Assembly (NCBI GenBank): GCA_021405325.1
Contig: QWII01000025.1
Coordinates: 1-64,000, forward strand
Direction: 5' to 3'
Origin: Caldilinea sp. CFX5
Lineage (GTDB): Bacteria; Chloroflexota; Anaerolineae; Caldilineales; Caldilineaceae
Length of the DNA stretch: 64,000 nt
Part shown: piece after piece, positions 51,697 through 60,358 of the stretch
How positions within the stretch are numbered: the first letter of the stretch is position 1
Layout of the letters: each line of letters begins with the position of its first letter
Position numbers and translations under genes: made by a program
The notes under the pieces: generated by a model
The model's database searches: none
What the model was told of the DNA's origin: nothing
The model's input: the letters and a program-made list of their open reading frames with translations, nothing else

Positions 51697-52887
51697 ATGC
51701 ACAATCTCTTCTGGGCGCTGCTGATTCTCTTTCTGGCCGGCGTCTTTTTTCAAATGGATTGGATCTACTATCTGGTCTATGTCCTTGGGGGCGTCTGGAT
51801 CTTCAGCCATTGGTGGATTCGCCGGGTGCTGCGCCAGCTCGATGTCTTTCGGGTGATGACCGACCATGCCTTTCTGGGCGAAAAACCGACCGTGAAGTTG
51901 CGCTTTGTCAACCGCAGTTGGTTGCCGCTGGCGTGGCTCCAAATTCAAGAGCAAATTCCCCTCGACCTTAAAGAAGCCAGCGAGTACAACAAAATTGTCA
52001 CCGTTGCCAGCCGCTCGACGCTGGAACACGAATATCAACTCTATTGCAAAAAGCGCGGCTATTACCACGTTGGCCCGCTGCAACTGCGCACCGGCGATCT
52101 CTTTGGTTTTGTCAACGGGGCGCGCCAGGAAAATAATGCCGTTGCGGTGACGGTTTATCCGCAGGTGTTAACGCTGGAAAAACTGGGGCTGCCGAGCCGG
52201 TCGCCTTTTGGCACGTTGGCCAGTCGCCAGCGGCTCTTTGAAGATCCGGCGCGGGTGGCCGGCGTGCGCAGCTATAGTAGCGGCGACAGTCAACGCATCA
52301 TCCACTGGAAAGCCAGCGCACGCGAAGAGGAGTTGCTGGTCAAAAAATTTCAACCGGCGATTGCGCTCAACGTGGCGATTGTGTTGGATCTCAATCGTGA
52401 CAACTATCCCTATCGTGGCGAGATTGGCTTTAGCGAATGGGCGATTGTGGTGGCGGCGTCGGTGGCGAATCATCTGACCAGCCAGCGGCAGGCCGTGGGG
52501 TTGATCAGCAATGGGCTGGATGCGGTTTCTGGTCAACCAATGTTACCCATACCGGCGCGTACTGGACAGGGCCAGTTGATGAATATCCTCAGCACCCTGG
52601 CCCGTGCCGAAATGGAGCGCAACAATACGCAAATGGCTGATTGGCTGCCCCGTCAGTTGGTGGGCATGGAATGGGGGGCGACGATCATCTTGATCACGCC
52701 CAAAGTGACGGACACGACCCTCTGGGCGCTGCACCATGCCTACCGGCGTGGCTCCAATGTGATCGCGCTGGTCTGTGCGCCCCAACCGGACTTTGAGCAG
52801 ATGCAAAGCCAGAGCAAGAAGTTGGGGGTGCAGGTGCAGAAGACGGTGTGGGAGCGGGATTTGGCGGCGTTGCAGGGGGCGCAATAA
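51697..52887 (+). CDS. DUF58 membrane-associated protein (vWA-like)
   Basis: The 396-residue protein has two N-terminal transmembrane segments (FWALLILFLAGVFFQ and YYLVYVLGGVWIFSHWWI), a beta-sandwich region, the DUF58 signature SSGDSQRIIHWKASAREEELLVK near residue 195, and a vWA-like domain beginning NVAIVLDLNRD. It lies between moxR and a DUF4129 gene. In related operons the set is thought to assemble or regulate envelope complexes. The exact role is not known. Confidence 0.93.
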   Translation: MHNLFWALLILFLAGVFFQMDWIYYLVYVLGGVWIFSHWWIRRVLRQLDVFRVMTDHAFLGEKPTVKLRFVNRSWLPLAWLQIQEQIPLDLKEASEYNKIVTVASRSTLEHEYQLYCKKRGYYHVGPLQLRTGDLFGFVNGARQENNAVAVTVYPQVLTLEKLGLPSRSPFGTLASRQRLFEDPARVAGVRSYSSGDSQRIIHWKASAREEELLVKKFQPAIALNVAIVLDLNRDNYPYRGEIGFSEWAIVVAASVANHLTSQRQAVGLISNGLDAVSGQPMLPIPARTGQGQLMNILSTLARAEMERNNTQMADWLPRQLVGMEWGATIILITPKVTDTTLWALHHAYRRGSNVIALVCAPQPDFEQMQSQSKKLGVQVQKTVWERDLAALQGAQ

Positions 52888-52954
52888 TTAATGGAAAATG
52901 GAAAATTGAGAATTGTTACTGGCGTCTGAGCGGCAGACGGAGAAATTGAGGGAT

Positions 52955-54658
52955 ATGACCACAGAGAGTTCAGCGCCAGGTATGGGGCTGGCAGACGCAA
53001 ATACGGTAGAGATGCCACCGACCAAACCAGTGCCTTATGATCAGGCTTGGCTGCGCTCGTTGCTGCGCCCTTTTTTGATTGCACTGATGGTGGCTTGTTT
53101 GGACATTGCCTGGCTGGCGTTGATTGGGCGCTTTGTGCCGGCGTTGGCAGGCGGCTATGGACAGCTTGTCCTTCTCTTTAGCGTCCTGGTGGCGATCATC
53201 GGCTGTACCACCACGACCTACCTGGCCCAACCGGGCGAACGGCAGCGCCGACGACCGACCTATCGCTGGGTCGAGTTTGCTTTTATTGTGGCGGCGACCC
53301 GTCTCCTGCTCTGGGGTGTGACCGGCAGTTGGCCGACGCTGACGGCGTTGATCTATCAACCCGTTGATAGCTTACTGGATGGTCTCTTTTTCAGCGCCGG
53401 TCTGGTTGTCTTATTCTCCTGGTGGGCGGCGATTGAGATGACGGGCGATTTGCTCCGGCTGGCGTTACAACCCGATGAACTCTTTGCGCTGCAAACCGAC
53501 CGTATTGGTGAAATGATTCGCACCTCCAACAGTGACCGGCCCATGATCTTGGGGCGGATTGTCAGCCGGTGGGTAGGCGGCGGCATTCTGATGGTGATGG
53601 CGGCGGCAGGGTTGCAGGTGGAGCGCCCCGCTCCCGGCGCTTTTTTCGCCCTCAGTCAACAAAATCTCGATCCAACGATCATTGCGGCGATTGTGATCTA
53701 TTTTCTGGTTGGGCTGGTCCTGATCAGCCACGGCCAACTGGCGCTCCTGCGCACCCGCTGGCTGCTGGATCGGGTGCCGGCCAGCGAGAGTGTGCTGCGC
53801 ATGTGGCCGCTCTATGTGCTGCTGCTGCTGGTTGCCATTGATCTCTTGGCGGCGCTCTTGCCTTTCGGCGGTACTTTCCTATTAGGCCAAATTCTCTTTG
53901 CTGTGGTAAACTTTGTTTTCAACCTATTCCTAACTATTTTTCGCTTTTTCATGGGGCTGTTTATGCTGTTGATGGCGGCGTTGCTGGGTGAGCCGCCACC
54001 GCAGGAAGCCGTTCAGGCGCCGCCGCCCCCGCCGCCCCCCATGATTGAGCAACTGCCGCCGGCGGCGGCGCATTTGCCGGCGTGGGCCGGTGGTGCCCTT
54101 TTCTGGCTCACGATGGCGTTAATTTTGGGCTACGCCGCTTATATTTACTTGAGTGATCGGGGCGTGCAATTCACCTGGCTGCTGACCTTTTGGCAGTTAT
54201 TGCGCGAACGGTGGGCGGCCTTTTTTGGCGGCTATCGCCGCTGGCAGCGGAACCTAGTGCACAGTCGGGCAGGTGGTGTGGAAGCCGAGCGTGAAACGCC
54301 GCCGGTACATTGGTCAAAACGGGGGCTGGATTGGCGACGGCTCGACCCGACACAGCAGGTGCGCTATTTCTACTTGACGACGCTGGAACAGGCCAAAGAA
54401 CGGGGCATCGGTCGCACCACTGGGGAGACACCCAGCCAATATGCACCTCGTCTGGCTGCCCATCTTAGTGTAACAGAAATTAATGCCGCAGAAACAACCG
54501 AAAATTCAGAAATTCAACGGGCGGAAAAGCAACAGGCTGTACAAAAGCTGACAGAAGCTTTTATTCAAGCACGCTATAGTAGGAGAGCGCTGGCAACAAC
54601 CGAAAGCACACTCTTGTCCCGCATTTGGGAAAAACTTAAGGTGTACCTAAGCTTGTAG
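52955..54658 (+). CDS. Membrane protein with C-terminal DUF4129
   Basis: The 567-residue protein, from the ATG at 52955, has several helices in residues 20-320 and another near 385, separated by a proline-rich loop (QAPPPPPPPMIEQLPP). The cytosolic tail carries the DUF4129 pattern (RRLDPTQQVRYFYLTTLEQAKERG, then GETPSQYAPRL, then EAFIQARYSRRA). In complete transglutaminase proteins DUF4129 lies after the enzyme core, which is absent here. It is the third gene of the MoxR/DUF58 operon and ends just before a new strong promoter. Confidence 0.88.
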   Translation: MTTESSAPGMGLADANTVEMPPTKPVPYDQAWLRSLLRPFLIALMVACLDIAWLALIGRFVPALAGGYGQLVLLFSVLVAIIGCTTTTYLAQPGERQRRRPTYRWVEFAFIVAATRLLLWGVTGSWPTLTALIYQPVDSLLDGLFFSAGLVVLFSWWAAIEMTGDLLRLALQPDELFALQTDRIGEMIRTSNSDRPMILGRIVSRWVGGGILMVMAAAGLQVERPAPGAFFALSQQNLDPTIIAAIVIYFLVGLVLISHGQLALLRTRWLLDRVPASESVLRMWPLYVLLLLVAIDLLAALLPFGGTFLLGQILFAVVNFVFNLFLTIFRFFMGLFMLLMAALLGEPPPQEAVQAPPPPPPPMIEQLPPAAAHLPAWAGGALFWLTMALILGYAAYIYLSDRGVQFTWLLTFWQLLRERWAAFFGGYRRWQRNLVHSRAGGVEAERETPPVHWSKRGLDWRRLDPTQQVRYFYLTTLEQAKERGIGRTTGETPSQYAPRLAAHLSVTEINAAETTENSEIQRAEKQQAVQKLTEAFIQARYSRRALATTESTLLSRIWEKLKVYLSL

Positions 54659-54688
54659 TTTTGGAACAAATTTGCCAAAAATATTTCC

Positions 54689-54717
54689 TTGACTATACGT
54701 TACATTTCTGCTATAAT
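54689..54717 (+). promoter_or_regulatory. Strong sigma-70-type promoter of the S1-domain gene
   Basis: TTGACT (54689-54694), a 17-bp spacer and TATAAT (54712-54717) with a TG extension form a near-perfect promoter. Transcription would start about 190 bases before the gene at 54916, leaving a long leader that could carry translational control, as is common for S1 protein genes. Confidence 0.85.
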
Positions 54718-54915
54718 CCTATAGTTATGAGGGGCAGAAGAATCTGTGCAAGGTTGTAGCAAGGTCATTCGCAAGCGGGTTATCCCAAAAAAATGAAAAA
54801 AACAGTGTAAAATGAGATAGATGGTGTTCGACCAGCCTGGAAACCCATTTTTTTGGGGTCATAGTCGGCAAATGGCTTCCGACCTCGCCACCAACGCATT
54901 GGAGCAATCGTACCC

Positions 54916-56199
54916 ATGGCGGAAGCAGCGTTTCAACCAGATGATCCTAGACAAGCTGAAGCAGTGCAGACTGAAGCAAACACAACAAATCAGACTACTA
55001 ATCAAACAGCAACCAATCAAACAATGACGAGTGAAGTTGGCATGAGTGAATTAAGCGCATCTATCAGTGGACAAGACGCTTCCGATCTCGAAATCTTCGA
55101 GAAATATTTAGAAGCGGACACGGATTTTGATCTACCGGAGCGTGGCGATCTGCGCGAAGGGGTGATCGTCGAGATCAGACAAAATGAGCTGCTGGTCAAT
55201 GTCGGCAGCAAGCGGGATGGCGTGATCCCCCAATCTGATCTCGCCAAGTTAGATCCTGAATTTGTCAAAAATCTTCACGTTGGTCAAGTAGTCGATGTTG
55301 TGATCAGCAAACCCCCGGAAGATGATGGCACCTTCCAGTTGAGCATGGCCGATGCCTTGCAACAGCGGGATTGGCTCGATGCCCAGGAGTTGCTGGACAA
55401 CGGCAAGATTGTCACGCACAAGGTGATCGGCTACAACAAAGGTGGTCTGACCATTGAATTCCGCCACCTCAAAGGCTTTGTGCCGGCGTCACACATTATT
55501 GACATGCCGCGCAACATGAGCGAGGATCAACGCCGCAGCGAGTTGGAAGGCTTTATCGGCAGCGATATGCGCCTCAAGGTGATTGAAGTGGATCGCCGCC
55601 GCCGCCGCCTGGTCATGTCGCAAATGCTGGCCGAACGCGAATACCGCGACAGCCGCCGCGAGGAACTCTTCACCACCTTGAAGGTGGGCGATATTATCAC
55701 CGGCGAAGTGCGCAACCTCCGCCCCTTTGGCGCCTTTGTCGATATCGGTGGGGCCGACGGGCTGCTCCATGTCAGCGAGATTGGCTGGTCGCCCATCACC
55801 CACCCGCGCGAAGCGCTCAATGTCGGCGACAAAATTCAGGTGCAGGTCATCCGGCTGGATCCCAAAGAGCAGCGCATTGCCCTCAGCCGCAAACGCGCCC
55901 TACCCAACCCGTGGGACAGCATCGAACAGCGCTACCAACCCGGCGCCGTGATGAATGCAACGATCACGCGTGTGGTGGATTTTGGCGCTTTTGCCCAACT
56001 GGAACCGGGCGTCGAGGGATTGATCCACATTAGTGAGCTGGCTGATATTGCCGTCGCTGAACCGTTGAAGACGATCAAGGCCGGCGATACTGTCAAGGTC
56101 AAAGTGCTGCGGGTTGATGCCAAGCGCCAGCGCATTGGTCTCAGCCGCCGTCAGGCCGAAGGCGGCGCCCCTGCCGAGGATGACAATGCCGCCAACTAG
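54916..56199 (+). CDS. rpsA: Protein with four S1 RNA-binding domains, ribosomal protein S1-like
   Basis: The 427-residue protein has a polar, Asn/Thr-rich N-terminus (residues 1-60) and then four S1 domains at roughly 77-145, 165-235, 250-322 and 338-405. Each shows the G-x-V-x(10)-F-V-D/N-x-G pattern, e.g. GEVRNLRPFGAFVDIGGADG and ATITRVVDFGAFAQLEPGVE. Shorter S1 proteins with 4 domains are usual outside Proteobacteria. It helps mRNA bind to the 30S subunit. GGAG lies 12-15 bases upstream of the ATG. A strong promoter precedes it and bS21 and IF-1 follow, giving a translation cluster. Confidence 0.92.
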   Translation: MAEAAFQPDDPRQAEAVQTEANTTNQTTNQTATNQTMTSEVGMSELSASISGQDASDLEIFEKYLEADTDFDLPERGDLREGVIVEIRQNELLVNVGSKRDGVIPQSDLAKLDPEFVKNLHVGQVVDVVISKPPEDDGTFQLSMADALQQRDWLDAQELLDNGKIVTHKVIGYNKGGLTIEFRHLKGFVPASHIIDMPRNMSEDQRRSELEGFIGSDMRLKVIEVDRRRRRLVMSQMLAEREYRDSRREELFTTLKVGDIITGEVRNLRPFGAFVDIGGADGLLHVSEIGWSPITHPREALNVGDKIQVQVIRLDPKEQRIALSRKRALPNPWDSIEQRYQPGAVMNATITRVVDFGAFAQLEPGVEGLIHISELADIAVAEPLKTIKAGDTVKVKVLRVDAKRQRIGLSRRQAEGGAPAEDDNAAN

Positions 56200-56285
56200 A
56201 GATCTCTAGCGCTGCGCGATTTTTACGAATTGCCCCAATCAAGTATAATCTTGGTTGTTTGCGAAATGACTACTTGTCTACGCTA

Positions 56286-56331
56286 AACCTGTCAGTGAGA
56301 GGAAGCGCCTCGCTGACAGGTTCTGTTTTGT
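56286..56331 (+). terminator. Terminator of the S1-domain gene
   Basis: AACCTGTCAGTGAG (56286-56299) pairs with CTCGCTGACAGGTT (56309-56322, one wobble), followed by CTGTTTTG. It is a probable but T-poor terminator, about 90 bp past the stop codon. Confidence 0.65.
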
Positions 56332-56353
56332 CATAGAATAGTGGATTTTTGTT

Positions 56354-56412
56354 GGTTGGTTCGCTGATGCGGTGGTTGAGCCTGTCGAAACCACCGCATC
56401 AGCGAACCAACC
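56354..56412. repeat. Palindromic repeat with TTGAGCCTGTCGAA loop
   Basis: Perfect 24-bp arms (56354-56377, 56389-56412) flank a loop that is nearly the reverse complement of the loop at 3275-3287. It sits in the bS21 leader, ending only about 10 bp before the Shine-Dalgarno, so it may influence translation. Confidence 0.8.
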
Positions 56413-56439
56413 CGCTCTCTTTGAAAGGAGGTGAAACGC

Positions 56440-56628
56440 ATGAGTGTAGATTTACGACCGGGAGAATCACAGGATAGCCTGCTGCGCCGGTTCCGCAAAG
56501 CCGTCGCTGAGGCGCGCATCCTGCCGATTGTCCGGCAGAAGCGCTGGTTTACCTCCAAGAGCGAGGTCAAGCGGATCAAGCGGCAGAAGGCCATTCGCAA
56601 GTCGCAACGACCGCCGATGACGCCGTAA
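56440..56628 (+). CDS. rpsU: Small ribosomal subunit protein bS21
   Basis: This 62-residue basic protein has the bS21 plan: a short strand SVDLRPGESQDSLLRRFRKAV, then the Arg/Lys-rich tail with KRWFTSKSEVKRIKRQKAIRK. The ATG at 56440 has the near-perfect ribosome-binding site AAAGGAGGTGA. It binds the 30S platform near the anti-Shine-Dalgarno helix. It lies between the S1-domain gene and infA, both of which act in initiation. Confidence 0.94.
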   Translation: MSVDLRPGESQDSLLRRFRKAVAEARILPIVRQKRWFTSKSEVKRIKRQKAIRKSQRPPMTP

Positions 56629-56670
56629 GCGTTATCAAAGATTTCACAGATTACGCAGCTTAATTTCAAG

Positions 56671-56755
56671 TAGGAGTTACGCAGTTGGACAAGACCTGTC
56701 AGGTTTGCGAAACCTGACAGGTCTCTGGTAGCGCCCGTCAACTGCGTAACTCCTA
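56671..56755. mobile_element. 85-bp MITE-like element, copy B
   Basis: This copy is identical over 85 bases to the element at 29402-29486, including 17-bp perfect ends and the inner palindrome. It lies between rpsU and infA. The flanking 5' and 3' bases differ between copies, so it is the element, not its surroundings, that was copied. Confidence 0.92.
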
Positions 56756-56833
56756 TCAAGATAAAATCAATAATCTGCGAAATCTTTGATCGATTAAAGT
56801 AAGTACCTTTATCTGCAAAAAGATGGGAGTTAC

Positions 56834-57055
56834 ATGGCTGCTGAAGAAACTGTAGTCTTTGAAGGAAAAATTGTTGATACGCTGCCCAACGCAATGTTTC
56901 GGGTGGAGCTCGACAATGGACACACTGTGCTGGCGTACCTGTCCGGCAAGATGCGCAAATATTATATTCGGGTGTTGCTGGGTGACAAGGTCAAGGTGGA
57001 GATGAGTCCATATGATCTCACCCGTGGCCGGATTGTCTATCGATACAAGAACTGA
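56834..57055 (+). CDS. infA: Translation initiation factor IF-1
   Basis: The 73-residue protein is a single OB-fold with the IF-1 signatures [41 protein letters not shown] and [23 protein letters not shown] lies 8-11 bases upstream. It blocks the ribosomal A site during initiation. Together with the S1-domain protein and bS21 upstream it forms an initiation-factor cluster, although mobile repeats separate the genes. Confidence 0.97.
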   Translation: MAAEETVVFEGKIVDTLPNAMFRVELDNGHTVLAYLSGKMRKYYIRVLLGDKVKVEMSPYDLTRGRIVYRYKN

Positions 57056-57230
57056 TGATCAGTAGTTCGGAGTCGCGTAGTCCAGAGTCAGTCTATTGCC
57101 ATCTCGGCTACCTTGCGGTCTACTGATGATGGGTCAAACGCCGATTGCTGACCGGTCTTCTGTCGGTTGACGATTTTCGCGCTGCCTCTTTTAAGGAGAC
57201 AGTGATGTACAACACAAGCATAATGCTACT

Positions 57231-57668
57231 TTATGAGCGCGCGTAAGCTTCGATAGCTTTGCGCGCTATATTTTTTTCGGCCTCGTAGGTCAGCAGCGCG
57301 ACGGCTTCTGTCAGCGGCGTCCAAAGCGCTTGAAATTGCGTGGCATCCTCGGTTGAGCGTTCCACTTGGGTTTCACTCTGCAAGGTCATCAAGAAGTAGA
57401 ATTCCGTGCGGATGTAGTGTCTTCCCTCATGGTGAAAGGTCACAACTTGACTGCCCAAATCGGCCAGGATGCGCAGATCCGCGTAGCCACTCTCTTCCGT
57501 TGTTTCACGAAGCGCCGTCATTGCCGGCGTTTCACCAGAGTCGATATGACCTTTGGGCAGCCTGACCTCCTGGCGTGCCGGGCGCTTCAAGAGCAACATC
57601 TGCTGCTGGTAGATGACGACGCCACCGCCGGTCTCATAGCGCTGGATTGGGGTTGGCGTTGTGGACAT
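57231..57668 (-). CDS. Nudix hydrolase
   Basis: The 145-residue protein carries the Nudix box GHIDSGETPAMTALRETTEESGY, matching G-x5-E-x7-REU-x-EE-x-GU, after the strand GGGVVIYQQQMLLLKRP. It hydrolyses nucleoside diphosphates linked to another group; the substrate is not evident. The start at 57668 (ATG) is preferred; a GTG at 57677 is also possible. It lies 11 bp after the DtxR-family gene and may share its transcript. Confidence 0.9.
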   Translation of the reverse strand: MSTTPTPIQRYETGGGVVIYQQQMLLLKRPARQEVRLPKGHIDSGETPAMTALRETTEESGYADLRILADLGSQVVTFHHEGRHYIRTEFYFLMTLQSETQVERSTEDATQFQALWTPLTEAVALLTYEAEKNIARKAIEAYARS

Positions 57669-57679
57669 GGGTTGCACCG

Positions 57680-58387
57680 CTATAAGCAGACAAAGAGTTG
57701 GTCGGCCAATTCACTGCCGACAATCTTGGTTGCACCGGCAGTTTGTAGGCCATTGAAAACTTCTAAGGTGACGGGGCCACTAAAGGGCGCCTTTTCCACC
57801 AGTTTGACCTTGCGCCCCGGCACTAAATCGAGTTGCGTCAGGTAGCGCAGGACATGTGCATCCGTGCGACCAACGCGGCGTAATTCCCCATGTTGGCCCG
57901 GTTCCAGCCCCATGAGCGACACCAGCCGTTCCGTCGGCATGGCGCCATCTTTACGTGGAATCGGATCGCCATGCGGGCAATGGGTGGGATAGTGGCAAAG
58001 CTCATCCATCCGATCTTCAAAGTAGGCGCTCACGGCATGTTGCAAGCGGTGCGCCTCCAGATCGACCTGATCCCAAGTGTAGCCCATGACATCGATCAGG
58101 AAAACTTCCAATAGGCGGTGACGCCGGATCAATTGGAGCGCAGCCAAACGGCCCTGTTCGGTCAGCGTAATGCCGCCGCCGGAGGAGCGATCGACAAAGC
58201 CCGATTCTTCCAATCGTTTCAGCATACTGCTGGCCGCCGCCGGCGAGACATGCATACGTTCCGCCAGCGCCGAGGTTGTGACCTTATCGCCGCTCTGCCC
58301 CAGTTTATGAATGGCTGCCAGATACTCCAGCATCCCGTCTGTCGTCAGTCCACAAAATGTCTGCATAGATTTATTTTGCCAAATCAT
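57680..58387 (-). CDS. DtxR/MntR-family metalloregulator
   Basis: The protein has 235 residues from the ATG at 58387 (58366 is the alternative). It has a winged helix (VTTSALAERMHVSPAAASSMLKRLEESGFVDR), the dimerisation and metal domain with ligand-type residues (DQVDLEAHRLQHAVSAYFEDRMDE to CPHGDPIP), and an SH3-like FeoA domain at the C-terminus (PGQHGELRRV to KLVEKAPFSGPVTLEVFNG). Such proteins repress iron or manganese uptake when the metal is bound. No transporter adjoins, so the regulon lies elsewhere. Confidence 0.92.
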   Translation of the reverse strand: MIWQNKSMQTFCGLTTDGMLEYLAAIHKLGQSGDKVTTSALAERMHVSPAAASSMLKRLEESGFVDRSSGGGITLTEQGRLAALQLIRRHRLLEVFLIDVMGYTWDQVDLEAHRLQHAVSAYFEDRMDELCHYPTHCPHGDPIPRKDGAMPTERLVSLMGLEPGQHGELRRVGRTDAHVLRYLTQLDLVPGRKVKLVEKAPFSGPVTLEVFNGLQTAGATKIVGSELADQLFVCL

Positions 58388-58756
58388 TATCAGTCGTCCG
58401 CAGTCATGTAGGCGCATAGTCCAGCGTCGGTCAAGAGCAACCTGAGCGACAGTGCGGTCGACGGATTATTGAAAGCTGATTATGGAAAGCTCACTCTGTG
58501 AATCACCATCCTACACTGGAAAGACAACTGTTGTCAAGCAAGAATCAGGAATTTCCCAACAGCCCGTGATTCGTCAACCTGAATTTTTATGATCAACTTT
58601 AGAATTATTACACAGATTATATATAGTTTCGTTCATGCTGTCAACCTCTAGACAGGCTCACAGGAACTCCTCCTCCCCAAACAACACCAGATTACGCGAC
58701 TGCCCCTCTATGCGACTGCACGACTACGCGACGATACGACTCTTGACTCCTGATAC

Positions 58757-58785
58757 TTGTTGCTTCCACCCCTTTACGCTATACT
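58757..58785 (+). promoter_or_regulatory. Promoter-like element before the acetyltransferase gene
   Basis: TTGTTG (58757-58762), a 17-bp spacer and TATACT (58780-58785) are placed about 210 bp ahead of the ATG at 58996. A palindromic repeat (58857-58930) would lie inside the leader. The rest of the 58388-58995 gap shows no gene; 58560-58650 is AT-rich. Confidence 0.45.
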
Positions 58786-58856
58786 AATTATAGTGCAATT
58801 GCTACGAAGCGTACCGCGCTTACTACGACAAGGTTACATGCGCGAATTGGTCGCCG

Positions 58857-58930
58857 CCAGACCGCCGGGAGGTGGCCGGAAATGGTGCTGAACTTCAAGC
58901 CATCTTCGAGCCACCGCCCGGCGGTCTGGG
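58857..58930. repeat. Inverted repeat with CCAGACCGCCGGG arms
   Basis: Nineteen-bp arms (58857-58875, 58912-58930) match at 18 positions. The left arm contains GGGAGG, which mimics a ribosome-binding site for an ATG at 58882; because it is part of a repeat, I do not use that start. Confidence 0.7.
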
Positions 58931-58995
58931 TCTACGGTAACATTGTCGTATTACTTACACGAGACTACTTTACAGATGAAAGGGCAGAAGCAGTC

Positions 58996-60123
58996 ATGAG
59001 TTTGCAAACTCTCTGCGCAGAGGATCGCCAGGCCGCCATCGCCACAGGAGCAATCACTGGTGATGTCGCCAGCGTACACCGCCCCCTGCGTCGCGTTGTC
59101 TATGGCCCCGCGTCCAAACCAAATGGTTTTACCCCATTGGCCGGCGAGTGGAATCGCCTCTTGCAACGCAGTCGCGCCAATGTTTTTTTCTTAACGTATG
59201 AATGGCAAACAACCTGGTGGGAAGCGCTGGGCACGGGTGATCTCTGGATTGTCGCCTTTCGCACCCCCGACACTGATGAATTAGTGGGCATCGCCCCCCT
59301 CTATTTAACCGAACGGACAAGCGGTGTGAATGCCGGCAAACGGGTTTTTACGTTGGTGGGCTGTATTGAAGTCAGTGATTATCTGGATCTCATTATGGCA
59401 CAGGGCTGGGAAGCCGATGTCTACGCTGAATTTCTGACCTGGCTCCATAGTACGGAAGCGCCCGCCTGGGATGTGGTGGATCTGTGCAATCTGCCGGAGG
59501 TCAGCCTGACCTATACGGTGCTGCCGCCGTTGGCAGAAGCCGCCGGGCACATGGTGGTGGTGAAGCAGGAAGATGTCGCCCCGCAGTTTGTCCTGCCTCT
59601 GCATTATGAAACCTATCTGCAAGAGCAGGTGGACAAAAAACAACGCCACGAGATCCGCCGCAAGCAACGCCGCGCCGAACGCGAGGCCGAGATCGGCTTT
59701 TACATTGTCGGCAAAGAACATAGCCTGGAAGCCGAGGTTGATGACTTTGTGGCGCTCCAACGGGCCAGCCGGGAAGACAAAGCCGAGTTTATGACGCCCC
59801 CCATGCGCCGCTTCTTTGGCGCCGTCGCCCGTCGCATGTTGGATGCCGGCTATCTGCGTCTCTGTTTTCTGACCATTAACGGCGAAAAAGCGGCGTCCCT
59901 CTATGCCTTTGAGTTCGACCGCAAATTCCTGCTCTACAACTCCGGTTATGACCCTGAGGCCCATGCCCAACTCAGTCCCGGCTGGGTGATCCTGGCCTAC
60001 AGCATCCAATACGCCATTGCCGCCGGTTGTCGCGTCTTTGATTTTATGCAGGGCGATGAAGAGTACAAATATCGCTTTGGCAGTCAGGATTATAAGGTGA
60101 TGCGGGTGATTATTACGCGGTAA
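58996..60123 (+). CDS. BioF2-like (CelD/BcsL, GNAT-fold) acetyltransferase
   Basis: The protein has 375 residues. The ATG at 58996 follows AAAGGG; an in-frame ATG at 58882 lies in a repeat. An N-terminal GNAT-like half (LLQRSRANVFFLTYEWQTTWWEALG, then LVGIAPLYL) is followed by a C-terminal half with KKQRHEIRRKQRRAEREAE, LCFLTINGEKAASLYAFEF and VFDFMQGDEEYKYRFG. This is the pattern of PF13480, which is linked to polysaccharide acylation and FemAB-type transferases. The acceptor is unknown. It is probably a single gene. Confidence 0.85.
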   Translation: MSLQTLCAEDRQAAIATGAITGDVASVHRPLRRVVYGPASKPNGFTPLAGEWNRLLQRSRANVFFLTYEWQTTWWEALGTGDLWIVAFRTPDTDELVGIAPLYLTERTSGVNAGKRVFTLVGCIEVSDYLDLIMAQGWEADVYAEFLTWLHSTEAPAWDVVDLCNLPEVSLTYTVLPPLAEAAGHMVVVKQEDVAPQFVLPLHYETYLQEQVDKKQRHEIRRKQRRAEREAEIGFYIVGKEHSLEAEVDDFVALQRASREDKAEFMTPPMRRFFGAVARRMLDAGYLRLCFLTINGEKAASLYAFEFDRKFLLYNSGYDPEAHAQLSPGWVILAYSIQYAIAAGCRVFDFMQGDEEYKYRFGSQDYKVMRVIITR

Positions 60124-60131
60124 TTACCAAG

Positions 60132-60169
60132 CCCGCTCCTGGCCAGTCCGTGACTGGCTAGGAGCGGGA
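60132..60169. repeat. Hairpin with GGCCAGTCCGTGACTGGC core
   Basis: Outer arms CCCGCTCCT and AGGAGCGGG surround a variant of the GGCGAGTCCGTGACTCGCC repeat of 10022-10112. It lies between convergent genes and could end the acetyltransferase transcript. Confidence 0.7.
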
Positions 60170-60184
60170 GAGCTTAATAGTACC

Positions 60185-60358
60185 TTAGACTTCATCAACA
60201 TCGATGCCCATGTCGCGTAATAAAGCGGCAAGCCGTTCAGCGCGTTGGCGCTCTTGTTCTGCCTCTTGCGCCGCCGCCTGGTACTTGAGCAAGACATAGC
60301 CCTGGTAGACCGGATCTAATGCAAGCTCTTCCAAGGTTGGCAAAAGAAAGTGGCTCAT
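60185..60358 (-). CDS. 57-residue coiled-coil protein, Uma2-tail-like
   Basis: The frame encodes MSHFLLPTLEELALDP, then YVLLKYQAAAQEAEQERQRA, then AERLAALLRDMGIDVDEV. The charged helix and the LLRxxGIDxDE end match the C-terminal tail of Uma2-family endonuclease proteins, but the nuclease domain is absent. Its ATG shares one base with the TAA of the rqcH gene (TAATG), so translation is coupled, which supports a real gene. It may be a remnant or a small partner. Confidence 0.6.
   Translation of the reverse strand: MSHFLLPTLEELALDPVYQGYVLLKYQAAAQEAEQERQRAERLAALLRDMGIDVDEV

Noticed and set aside
58882..58995. An upstream start for the acetyltransferase gene with GGGAGG as ribosome-binding site
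   Set aside because: The GGGAGG lies within a palindromic repeat arm, and the added 38 residues show no family similarity.
3254..60169. The many hairpins considered as a CRISPR array
   Set aside because: The repeats are palindromic, scattered and not spaced by unique 30-40 bp spacers. No cas gene is present.
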